In this document: piece by piece, positions 18,764 through 26,530 of the stretch
Layout of the letters: every line of letters starts with the position of its first letter
Position numbering within the stretch: position 1 is the stretch's first letter
From: Candidatus Zhuqueibacterota bacterium
GTDB lineage: Bacteria; Zhuqueibacterota; Zhuqueibacteria; Thermofontimicrobiales; Thiofontviventaceae
Length of the DNA: 64,000 nt
NCBI GenBank assembly: GCA_016931935.1
Contig: JAFGDW010000097.1
Location: forward strand, 1-64,000
Direction: 5' to 3'
Program-made: the position numbers and the translations under genes
Notes under the pieces: model-generated
Database searches by the model: none
The model's input: only the letters and a program-made list of their open reading frames with translations
What the model was told of the DNA's origin: nothing

Positions 18764-19768
18764 ATGAAATTATTAATTTTGTTTTGCGGTGGAACACTTG
18801 TCATGGAACAAGATCGGGATGGGGTATTGGTAGCACCTCCTCACGAACGAGCCGTCAGGAATCTGTTAACTATTGAACCGAAATTAAGTCAGGTCGCAGA
18901 GCTGGCTGTTACTTATATTGATAATATCGATAGCACTAATATTAATCCCAGTCATTGGGATAAAATTGCCAGAACTATTAGTGAAGAGTACAATAAATAT
19001 GATGGCTTTATTATTACGCACGGTACAGATACCATGGCATATACGTCGAGCGCGCTTTCATTTGCCTTACAAAATATTGGAAAGCCGGTGATTTTAACGG
19101 GATCGCAAATTCCCGGAAGTAAAATAGAAACGGATGCGCGCAGGAATTTAATAAATGCGGTTCGGGTAGCAACCCACGATATCGCTGGAGTTATGATCGT
19201 TTTTTATGAACGAATTATCTGGGGAACCCGCGCCAGCAAAGTGAGTGAGTCCAAATTAAATGCGTTCCAATCGTTGAACTGGGATTTGTTGGGGGAGATT
19301 CGCATTGATATTCGGTTCAGCGATAATCATTTCCGTCGCCACGATGGCAAACTAAATCTGCAGACCGGCTATGAACAGAATATTGCGGTCGCAACGTTTG
19401 TCCCGGGTACACCGACACGTGTATTACTGCAATTGCTTGAATCTGGAATTAAAGGGCTGGTGCTACGCGGATATGGTTCCGGCAATGTTGGATATGAATA
19501 TCTGGATGTTTTGCGGGAAGCCGGAAAGCAAAATATTCCGGTAGTAGTCAATACGCAGTGCATGGAAGGGGCTACACTTATGCACCTTTACGATGTGGGC
19601 AAGAAGGCGCTCGATTTAGGCGTGATTCAGGGATTTGATATGGGAATAGAAACATGTGTCACTAAATTAATGTGGGCGTTGAAGCATGCAGATGGTGTTG
19701 ATGCTGTCCGAGAGATAATGCATACGAACTATTGCAATGAAATTAATATCGAGGGCAAGTTGTACTGA
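18764..19768 (+). CDS. ansA: Type I L-asparaginase
   Basis: This 334-residue cytosolic enzyme would hydrolyse L-asparagine to aspartate and ammonia. The first catalytic threonine lies in CGGTLVM near residue 11, and the second Thr-Asp pair in HGTDTMAYTSSALSFAL near residue 87. GSQIPGSKIETDARRNLINA and WGTRASKVSESKLNAFQS are type I features, and no signal peptide is present. CGGA lies upstream of the ATG. A GatD subunit is a related alternative but lacks support here, since no gatE is nearby. Confidence 0.9.
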   Translation: MKLLILFCGGTLVMEQDRDGVLVAPPHERAVRNLLTIEPKLSQVAELAVTYIDNIDSTNINPSHWDKIARTISEEYNKYDGFIITHGTDTMAYTSSALSFALQNIGKPVILTGSQIPGSKIETDARRNLINAVRVATHDIAGVMIVFYERIIWGTRASKVSESKLNAFQSLNWDLLGEIRIDIRFSDNHFRRHDGKLNLQTGYEQNIAVATFVPGTPTRVLLQLLESGIKGLVLRGYGSGNVGYEYLDVLREAGKQNIPVVVNTQCMEGATLMHLYDVGKKALDLGVIQGFDMGIETCVTKLMWALKHADGVDAVREIMHTNYCNEINIEGKLY

Positions 19769-19923
19769 TGAAAAAAAGCCTTCAGCTATCAGCAATCAGC
19801 ACGTAATTTTTATTGGAGTAAGTCATTCATTTGATATTCAATTGTCAGATTTTTTTATGTGAACGAATCGACAGTTGCTCAATTTAGAGTATAAAGTTTT
19901 CAATCAACTAAAGTAACTGGAAA

Positions 19924-22530
19924 ATGCCCCCAATAGAAAGTGATAATGTGGAGTCTACTATAATTGAAAAACGGATTAGTATTGTTTCGCGATTTACAAA
20001 CTGCTTCGAAGATCTAAAATCATTTCGCTGGCAGCAGCGTTCTTTTCAGGTTCACCTGATGGGCGCCGGTATCGCGCTACTTCTGATCTTTTTGACCTAT
20101 CTCACGAAATCAACATCATTGTGGCCGTTGATTTTTCTCGTATTTATCTTTTTCATGATCTCACTCATCCACGATCTGGGTCGAATGATTCGTTGGCCGG
20201 TCGAGTTATTGGTTCTGCTGGTCTTGCCTTTTTTTTTCATAAATAAACTTCTTGTCCAGACTTTTTTTGATATGGACAGTCCGCCTTTATGGGCGGATAG
20301 CCTTGAGTATATAAGCCTAATTATATTAACCGTTATTATCAGCATTATTTTCATTCGCAATGCCAGAGGACGATGGCGGGACATCATTTGGTTGGTGCTA
20401 ATGGCTTGGTTTGCTGATATTGCATATAGTCATAATAATGATTATATCCTGTATGGCTATATGGGCATTTTATTTGTCATTCTGCTTTCGAAAACACAGT
20501 GGCTTGATGAGCTAACCAAAGCCGAATGTTTAATTTATTGGGGAACGTTATTTTTTATTTATCGTGCAAACGGTAATATCGATTTTCTATCTTATGAAGC
20601 GCTGCCGCTGAAAGGTTCGTTATTGTGGCACACATTGCCAGTTTATCTTTTTACGATCTACAAATTTTATATTCTTATCCTGTTGATTAAAATTCCGTTT
20701 GTTCTAATTTATAATCATGCGCAGTTATCAAAAAAACTGGCAATTGCCGGATTTTTCCAGTCTACTGTGCCGCAATTTATTCAGCTATTTGTACTGCTAC
20801 TGATTTTCTATTTTTTCCTCTCGGGTTGGCAGGCGGAAAATTTACGCAAAATGATCAACCACAAACTCGACCATGTCGAAGTCGCGAATCAACAGGGATT
20901 AAACTGGTACCGCTTTTCCAGTGATGAGCGTGAAATGGAAATTGAAATTAACGACGTACATACAACTGTAGATTTCGGCAGATTGAAAAATAAGGGGATT
21001 TTGCAGTTAATTCCTGACCAATCGCAATTAAATCCACGCTATTTCTTGTTCAAAAAAGGCGATGAACATATCAGAAACGTACTGTATTGCACGCCAATCG
21101 ATGACAATTTTTTATCATCGCTTGGAACAGAACTGCGGATTCTTGCCGGATCAACATTAAATGCTTCGTTAATGCAACCGGGAAAATGGGCGAAATATAT
21201 TCAAAAGTTCGATTTTATTTATCAGGGCAAAGACGAAATTGAAATCTTTCCATTCGTTATACCGCAAAAGGATGAAACACCGCTCGCAACAGCGCAATTG
21301 GATACGATTGCTCCTGTCTCGGAAGAATTGAAATCGCGGTTTAGTTTCTTATTTAATGGTCAGCACACGTTTCCATGTGGCCGCGTTTTCATTCATATCT
21401 GGGATGATACTGGTCAAACAGATCGTTTTATTGCGTTCGACATCATGTTCAATCTGGATACAGAAATTTTTTGGACAGCCGTACCGAAAATCATTTTGTT
21501 TTTTATTATTATATACCTCCTGTTAAACACGATTATCATCCAACGCGTTGTGAGGTTTGGCGCTCAGATAAATGAGTCCATTATACAAAAATTCCACCAG
21601 TTAAAGGTCGGCATTTATCAAATTGCATCGGGAAATCTGGACTACAAAATCAGGATGGAAGGTGAAGATGAATTTGTCGAACTGGGAGATCGATTTAACC
21701 AAATGGGCGGGCAATTAAAGAAATCCATCGCTGAATTGCGCGATAAAGACCGCTTGCAGTATGAATTACAACTAGCGCGAGATGTCCAACTTCAGTTGTT
21801 ACCAACGAATTTGCCGGATATTCCAGGTTATAACATTGCCGCAGTACTGGAAACAGCAACCGAAGTTGGTGGTGATTTCTATGACTTCCAACAAATGGAT
21901 GATAAACGCTTTTTATTTACCATTGGTGATGTGTCCGGAAAAGGATCATCAGCAGCATTTTACATGGCACAATGCATGAGTTTGATCCGCTTCTCCCTGC
22001 AATTCACCGGTGATCCCGATAAAATATGTGCTCGATTAAACGAGTATTTCGCATTCAATATTAACGACTCTCATATATTTGTAACTACAGTCATCGGGAT
22101 TCTTGATATTCAGAAACATGAGATAATATTAGTGCGCGCCGGACACACCGAACCATGTATGCTTTCAGGTAAGGTTTCTGACTCTATTCGGAAAATCCAG
22201 ATAGATGGTATTGGAATTGGATTAACTCAGGATACAGATCAGTTTTCAAAACTAATAAATGTTCATCGTCATAAAATGCAGCCTGGAGAAACACTTGTAC
22301 TTTATACAGATGGAGTTGTGGAAGCGACCCGTACCAGAGATGTCGTCACAAGTCCTGATGATGTACTCGATATGTACGGCGAAGAAAAATTTTTCGCGCT
22401 GCTCAAAACGCTGGCAGGTCAGCCTGCGGTAAGGATTGAGCAATCTATTCGTGAAAGCCTGGACGAATTTTATAATGGGCAGGGGCGTATTGATGATTAC
22501 ACCCTGCTGCTGATACAACGTGAAATATAA
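19924..22530 (+). CDS. Membrane PP2C-family (RsbU-like) serine phosphatase
   Basis: This 868-residue protein has about eight hydrophobic segments in residues 40-300, a large soluble, probably extracytoplasmic, region at about 300-515, another membrane helix near 520-540, a HAMP-like linker (LKVGIYQIASGNLDYKIRM, then GDRFNQMGGQLKKS), a short coiled coil and a SpoIIE/RsbU catalytic domain (residues about 620-865). The metal-binding motifs EVGGDFYDF, IGDVSGKGSSAAFYMA, VRAGHTEPCML and LYTDGVVEA are intact. Such proteins dephosphorylate anti-anti-sigma factors in partner-switching. It lies 24 bases upstream of the patatin gene, so the two form an operon. Confidence 0.9.
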   Translation: MPPIESDNVESTIIEKRISIVSRFTNCFEDLKSFRWQQRSFQVHLMGAGIALLLIFLTYLTKSTSLWPLIFLVFIFFMISLIHDLGRMIRWPVELLVLLVLPFFFINKLLVQTFFDMDSPPLWADSLEYISLIILTVIISIIFIRNARGRWRDIIWLVLMAWFADIAYSHNNDYILYGYMGILFVILLSKTQWLDELTKAECLIYWGTLFFIYRANGNIDFLSYEALPLKGSLLWHTLPVYLFTIYKFYILILLIKIPFVLIYNHAQLSKKLAIAGFFQSTVPQFIQLFVLLLIFYFFLSGWQAENLRKMINHKLDHVEVANQQGLNWYRFSSDEREMEIEINDVHTTVDFGRLKNKGILQLIPDQSQLNPRYFLFKKGDEHIRNVLYCTPIDDNFLSSLGTELRILAGSTLNASLMQPGKWAKYIQKFDFIYQGKDEIEIFPFVIPQKDETPLATAQLDTIAPVSEELKSRFSFLFNGQHTFPCGRVFIHIWDDTGQTDRFIAFDIMFNLDTEIFWTAVPKIILFFIIIYLLLNTIIIQRVVRFGAQINESIIQKFHQLKVGIYQIASGNLDYKIRMEGEDEFVELGDRFNQMGGQLKKSIAELRDKDRLQYELQLARDVQLQLLPTNLPDIPGYNIAAVLETATEVGGDFYDFQQMDDKRFLFTIGDVSGKGSSAAFYMAQCMSLIRFSLQFTGDPDKICARLNEYFAFNINDSHIFVTTVIGILDIQKHEIILVRAGHTEPCMLSGKVSDSIRKIQIDGIGIGLTQDTDQFSKLINVHRHKMQPGETLVLYTDGVVEATRTRDVVTSPDDVLDMYGEEKFFALLKTLAGQPAVRIEQSIRESLDEFYNGQGRIDDYTLLLIQREI

Positions 22531-22554
22531 TGACCTTGTTAATCGGAGCTATAT

Positions 22555-23367
22555 ATGACTACACCCCGAATTGGGCTGACGCTTGGTGGTGGTGGCGCAC
22601 GTGGATTGAGCCACATTGCATTTCTTAAAGCGCTTGATGAAATGAATCTGAAACCGTCCGTTATTTCCGGTACGAGTATTGGCGCAATCATAGGGAGTTT
22701 TTATGCCGCTGGAATATCTGCCACAGATATGGAAGCCATGCTTGCGAGTATCCATTTCAAAGAAATTACACGTTTTTTTGATCTTTCACTTCTTAAGGGA
22801 ACCGCAATGTTCAAAGGGGATGCGATTGAAGATTTCCTGATAGAACATATACCGGCGCGTCATTTCGATCAACTGAAAATCCCAATCAAAATTATTGCGA
22901 CCGATTTCTGGAAACGCAAGGAGGTTGTGCTCGATTCCGGTGATTTAATCTGGGCGGTTCGGGCAAGCATGTCAATTCCATTGGTATTTGAGCCAGTCAC
23001 CATCGGCGATATGGTGTTGGTCGATGGGGGACTGGTGAATCCGCTGCCCTACGATCACATCAGGAAAGAGTGTGATTTGTTGGTCGCCATCGATGTTACC
23101 GGTCAACGCGTACCGACGCATGACGATCCGGTACCGAACATGTGGGAGAGTGTCGCGTCATCATTCCTGATTATGCAATCGGCAATTATTGATAATATGC
23201 GGAAAATTTCCAAACCGGATATTTACATCAAACCACCTATCAAAAACGTGCAATTGTTGAATTTCGATAAATACAAAGAAATTATGCGCGGCGTGCGATA
23301 TGATGTGGATCAGTTTAAAATAGATTTGGAGAAGGAATTGAATAAAAAGAAATTTTTGTGGTTTTAA
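22555..23367 (+). CDS. Patatin-like phospholipase (RssA-type)
   Basis: A 270-residue cytosolic serine hydrolase. It has the oxyanion-hole LGGGGARGLSHIAFLKAL (residues 10-27), the nucleophile elbow SGTSIG with Ser41, and the catalytic aspartate in VDGGLVNPLP near residue 157. No signal peptide, membrane segment or outer-membrane domain is seen, so it belongs with the short RssA/NTE-like bacterial patatins rather than secreted PlpD types. CGGAG precedes the ATG. Co-transcription with the PP2C phosphatase suggests a stress or membrane-lipid signalling role, which is inference. The substrate is not known. Confidence 0.9.
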   Translation: MTTPRIGLTLGGGGARGLSHIAFLKALDEMNLKPSVISGTSIGAIIGSFYAAGISATDMEAMLASIHFKEITRFFDLSLLKGTAMFKGDAIEDFLIEHIPARHFDQLKIPIKIIATDFWKRKEVVLDSGDLIWAVRASMSIPLVFEPVTIGDMVLVDGGLVNPLPYDHIRKECDLLVAIDVTGQRVPTHDDPVPNMWESVASSFLIMQSAIIDNMRKISKPDIYIKPPIKNVQLLNFDKYKEIMRGVRYDVDQFKIDLEKELNKKKFLWF

Positions 23368-23375
23368 TGAACCTA

Positions 23376-23408
23376 ACGTGCCACGCACTTCAAAAGTGCG
23401 TGGCACGT
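23376..23408. repeat. Perfect 15-bp palindrome between convergent genes
   Basis: ACGTGCCACGCACTT at 23376-23390 and AAGTGCGTGGCACGT at 23394-23408 are perfect inverted copies with a three-base loop. No T run follows on either strand. It lies just after the patatin stop and before the converging TonB receptor, so it may slow or end transcripts from both sides. Its core resembles sequences at 43703-43792. Confidence 0.8.
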
Positions 23409-23613
23409 CATATATGAAACGAAACTTACGATATCCTTCTGCTGGTTCGATTCCGCACAATTATCATAGCACTTATCGAAACAAAAAATAGAAAACACGC
23501 CCATACAAGGTAATCTCCCATGATGTAATAAAGTATATTCGTACACCTTCTAATTGTGATTTCAGTAAGAAGAATGTTTTGGTTAATTCCAAATTTATTT
23601 CATCTGGACCGAA

Positions 23614-26019
23614 TTAAAACTCAATTGCCACCCCACCAACCGGAAACACTTTCCACTGCAGGATTTCATCAACAGTGCCATTATCTTTATAACTGTATCC
23701 CCATACATTATCCCGATTGAATACATTCATCAAATCGAAATACGTCACCATCGTCCAGCCATTAAACATATAGCGGCTGTCAATCCGTAAATCAATTCTG
23801 AAATATTCAGGATAACGCTCCGTGTTGAATGGCCTGTTGGTCTCGGTTATCCAGTAGCGAAATTGTGGAATGTATGTCCGTTCAGTGTTCGGACGCCCGC
23901 CAAGATAGCGCCAGCGCAGACTGATATCGTTCTGATCACCCATCGGTAATATCCAGCCAAAAACGTCATCGATCCAGGTTTTTTTGAATTTCTGATACCA
24001 ATGGTGTTTATAGAAATTTAGGCGAACTCCGCTGATAAATGTGAACATATGGCGGTAATCATAATCCCAATTGTAGTATTGGTGAAGCCGGGGATCATAA
24101 CCTTTTGAGATCGAATAAGCATAGCTAATTGTGAAATGGAAATTATGTGACATTTTCTTTTGAATAAAAAATTCCACACCTTTGGCAAAGCCCTTACCTT
24201 CGCTTATCATCCGCCCAGCCGAACGATCGTATGGATCCGGAGTTGTCCATGCGGTATCAATCGGAACATGTCGATAGTCCTTGTAAAACAATTCAACGGT
24301 AGCTTTGGTATCTTCACGTGGTAGAAATTCGAAGCCACCAATAATCTGGCTGGTTTTCTTGTAATCAAGATCATTATTTTTCGGTGAAGCGGTAACTTCA
24401 ATGTAGGCGGGCGATTGTGATTGTTGACCCGCTGCCAGGTTGAATGCAATTTTATCGTTAAGCTGATATGAAATGCCGACCCGTGGATCGATTGCGTTTT
24501 TATCGATATATTTAAAATAGTCGCAGCGAAGGCCGGCGGTTAGCGTGACTTGTGGAATCGGATGATATTTACCGCTGGCGTATGCGGAGAGTTTGTATGA
24601 ATGTTCATTTTTTAATACATGCCATTCTGGATACGTCTCTGCGATCCCGATAGTTTGTGGGGATTGCCCCGAATTAGCATAAATGTAAATAGTGTCAGCT
24701 TCGGCCCATTCATCGTGTTTGAATAAAACTGCTTTGTAGCCAACACCGGAATTTATTTCAAATTTCTGGTTAGGAAGCAATGTATAATCATACTTCAGTG
24801 TTCGTTCAATCTCATCGGATAAGTTTGTGTAATACGGCCGATCATGATCATCATAAACATATATATCCCAATTATTCAACGTTTGTGATGCGGTCAAAAG
24901 CCCAATGCCATTGTTACTGAACAAACTGCGCAACGTTGCGCCAGTCGCGTACTGGTAACTTTGAGCATGTACATTTTCGGCTCCGCGACTGTAACCACCG
25001 TTATCATCTTCAATTGTGATATCATCATCACCAAAAATCCCGTTCACAATTAATTGCTGATTTGAAGTGAAATCGTACGTCGCTTTTCCCTGCAGGCTAT
25101 AATATCGTGGAACCGCAGTCAATCCGGTGGATGAGATTATAAGATCAAGGAAGCTTTTTCGTGCGCTAACGATCCAGGCGCCTTTCCCTTTGGCAATTGG
25201 TCCCTCAGCCATCGCGCCGGCGCCAGACATTCCCAAATACAATTGGCCGGCATATTCTTCGCGATTCCCATCCCGCAATGAAATATCCATCACCGATGAT
25301 GCTTTGTCACCATAACGGGCCGGGAAAGCGCCTGCATAGAAATCCACTTTGCGCACAAAGTAAGTATTCACCATATTGATTGGCCCACCGCCGGTTCCCT
25401 GATAACCAAAATGGTTGGGATTGGGAATTTCGATATTGTCCATCACAAACAGATTTTCGCCCGGCATGCCGCCGCGGACAATAATTTCATTATCCTGATC
25501 CGCGCCGGATACGACTGATGGCAATGCCTGCACCACGCGTTGGACATCTTCAGCGCTGCCGGGATCGGAACGAATTTCCTCAAAATCCATACTCCGGTTA
25601 CTAATCACTGCATCCTTCGCCTCATGAAAATACCCGGCTGTGACAACCACGCCCTCGGTTTCCACCACAGTTGGTTTCAATTCAATATCCACACGCGACG
25701 TTCGTTTGGGCGTTACCGGTACATTGGAGACAATTCGCATTTCATAGCCCATCATCCGAAAGCGCAGGTTATAGCTGCCAATAGGGACGTATTGGATGAC
25801 GAATCGTCCTTCCATGTCGGAAGCTGCACCCATCTGAGTCCCTTCGATCATAATATTAACGGCAGGCAACGGCCGCTTGGTGGTTTCATCGATAACGCTG
25901 CCGTGGATTTCTCCGGTCATGGATTCCGGGATTTTGGATTCCGAAGCGAGCAGTAAATTATTAATGATACACTGGAATATGACTAAAATAGCTATCGTGC
26001 ACAGGCGACATCGTTTCAT
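23614..26019 (-). CDS. TonB-dependent outer-membrane receptor with carboxypeptidase-regulatory-like domain
   Basis: The 801-residue protein starts with a signal peptide (LCTIAILVIFQCIINNLLLA), then a CarboxypepD_reg-like domain (residues about 38-115: GSVIDETTKRPLPAVNIMIE), a plug domain (about 140-240, with IIVRGGMPGENLFVMDNIEI and RYGDKASSVMDISLRDG) and a beta-barrel. It ends in a phenylalanine, as expected of outer-membrane barrels. It would import a ligand powered by TonB-ExbBD. No SusD partner, lipoprotein or transport gene is adjacent, so the substrate cannot be guessed. GGGAGA precedes the ATG. Two related receptors lie at 48252 and 63125. Confidence 0.93.
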   Translation of the reverse strand: MKRCRLCTIAILVIFQCIINNLLLASESKIPESMTGEIHGSVIDETTKRPLPAVNIMIEGTQMGAASDMEGRFVIQYVPIGSYNLRFRMMGYEMRIVSNVPVTPKRTSRVDIELKPTVVETEGVVVTAGYFHEAKDAVISNRSMDFEEIRSDPGSAEDVQRVVQALPSVVSGADQDNEIIVRGGMPGENLFVMDNIEIPNPNHFGYQGTGGGPINMVNTYFVRKVDFYAGAFPARYGDKASSVMDISLRDGNREEYAGQLYLGMSGAGAMAEGPIAKGKGAWIVSARKSFLDLIISSTGLTAVPRYYSLQGKATYDFTSNQQLIVNGIFGDDDITIEDDNGGYSRGAENVHAQSYQYATGATLRSLFSNNGIGLLTASQTLNNWDIYVYDDHDRPYYTNLSDEIERTLKYDYTLLPNQKFEINSGVGYKAVLFKHDEWAEADTIYIYANSGQSPQTIGIAETYPEWHVLKNEHSYKLSAYASGKYHPIPQVTLTAGLRCDYFKYIDKNAIDPRVGISYQLNDKIAFNLAAGQQSQSPAYIEVTASPKNNDLDYKKTSQIIGGFEFLPREDTKATVELFYKDYRHVPIDTAWTTPDPYDRSAGRMISEGKGFAKGVEFFIQKKMSHNFHFTISYAYSISKGYDPRLHQYYNWDYDYRHMFTFISGVRLNFYKHHWYQKFKKTWIDDVFGWILPMGDQNDISLRWRYLGGRPNTERTYIPQFRYWITETNRPFNTERYPEYFRIDLRIDSRYMFNGWTMVTYFDLMNVFNRDNVWGYSYKDNGTVDEILQWKVFPVGGVAIEF

Positions 26020-26272
26020 GAATATATTCTCCCTGACAACATGCTGTCAATAATTATGAAATCAAACGAATCGAGTATTCTTTCAATATTGGATGGTAAA
26101 GCTATACATGCAACGTGCATAGTACATGGAGCATCGCGATAGCTTTGTGCTTTTGCTATGCGCTCTGCGCTCTGCAAAATTTTGAGATGTTATTTGATTT
26201 CAATTTGAATTATTACCATCTTTTTTTGAGAGGACACCGAATCGAATTCAATCGAATATCGGCACTTTTCAC
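26020..26272. other. Noncoding region between divergent tonB receptor and leuS leader
   Basis: No gene is supported here. The region holds a potential stem AAAGCTAT (about 26097) with ATAGCTTT (about 26139) enclosing TGCAACGTGCA, followed by two copies of GCGCTCT (about 26160-26175). It must contain the promoter of the minus-strand receptor, but no convincing -35/-10 pair was found for that strand. Confidence 0.6.
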
Positions 26273-26301
26273 TTGACAACCAGTTAAATATTTTGTATAT
26301 T
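26273..26301 (+). promoter_or_regulatory. Sigma-70-type promoter for the leuS leader
   Basis: TTGACA at 26273-26278 is followed by a 17-base spacer and TATATT at 26296-26301, which matches the consensus at 11 of 12 positions. Transcription should begin near 26308, giving a leader of about 220 bases before leuS. Confidence 0.8.
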
Positions 26302-26337
26302 GATTCACTTTTTTAACCATTCCAAAATTATCGGCTT

Positions 26338-26457
26338 ATGATGACAAACAAGTTACATATGCAGCCAACCCAGAAAAAGATGTATGTCTACAATCAATGC
26401 CAGGCCACACAATATTTCCTCGGCCTACGCATGGGTCTATCTCTTATGTGGAAATAA
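26338..26457 (+). CDS. Probable leucine-rich leader peptide of leuS
   Basis: An open frame of 39 codons lies between a strong promoter and leuS. Its end reads FLGLRMGLSLMWK, so four leucines fall within ten codons, and they use CTC, CTA, CTA and CTT, while leuS appears to favour TTG, TTA and CTG. The stop TAA (26455-26457) lies inside a stable hairpin that also covers the last leucine codons. This is the layout of a ribosome-stalling leader that would sense low leucyl-tRNA. No clear Shine-Dalgarno is seen, and the start could be ATG 26338, 26341, 26362 or 26383. A frame this long could occur by chance. Confidence 0.5.
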   Translation: MMTNKLHMQPTQKKMYVYNQCQATQYFLGLRMGLSLMWK

Positions 26458-26478
26458 CGTTATTTCCGAGATAGCCCC
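26433..26478 (+). promoter_or_regulatory. Hairpin in the leuS leader
   Basis: GGGTCTATCTC at 26433-26443 pairs with GAGATAGCCCC at 26468-26478 (one mismatch), and inside it GGAAATAACGTTATTTCC (26450-26467) is a perfect palindrome. A ribosome stalled on the CTA or CTT codons of the upstream peptide would cover the left arm. No T run follows, so it is not a standard terminator; control of leuS translation or of RNA stability is more likely. Confidence 0.6.
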
Positions 26479-26530
26479 ACCCTTTATTAAATCCAAACGA
26501 AAAAACGAGTATCACGATTGAGGTGAAGTC

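Noticed and set aside
25540-25956. 138-codon plus-strand frame inside the TonB receptor
   Set aside because: It is antisense to a complete receptor gene and has shadow-type composition.
26401-26480. T-box riboswitch upstream of leuS
   Set aside because: The conserved T-box bulge and specifier-loop arrangement are not visible; the leader-peptide reading explains the region better.
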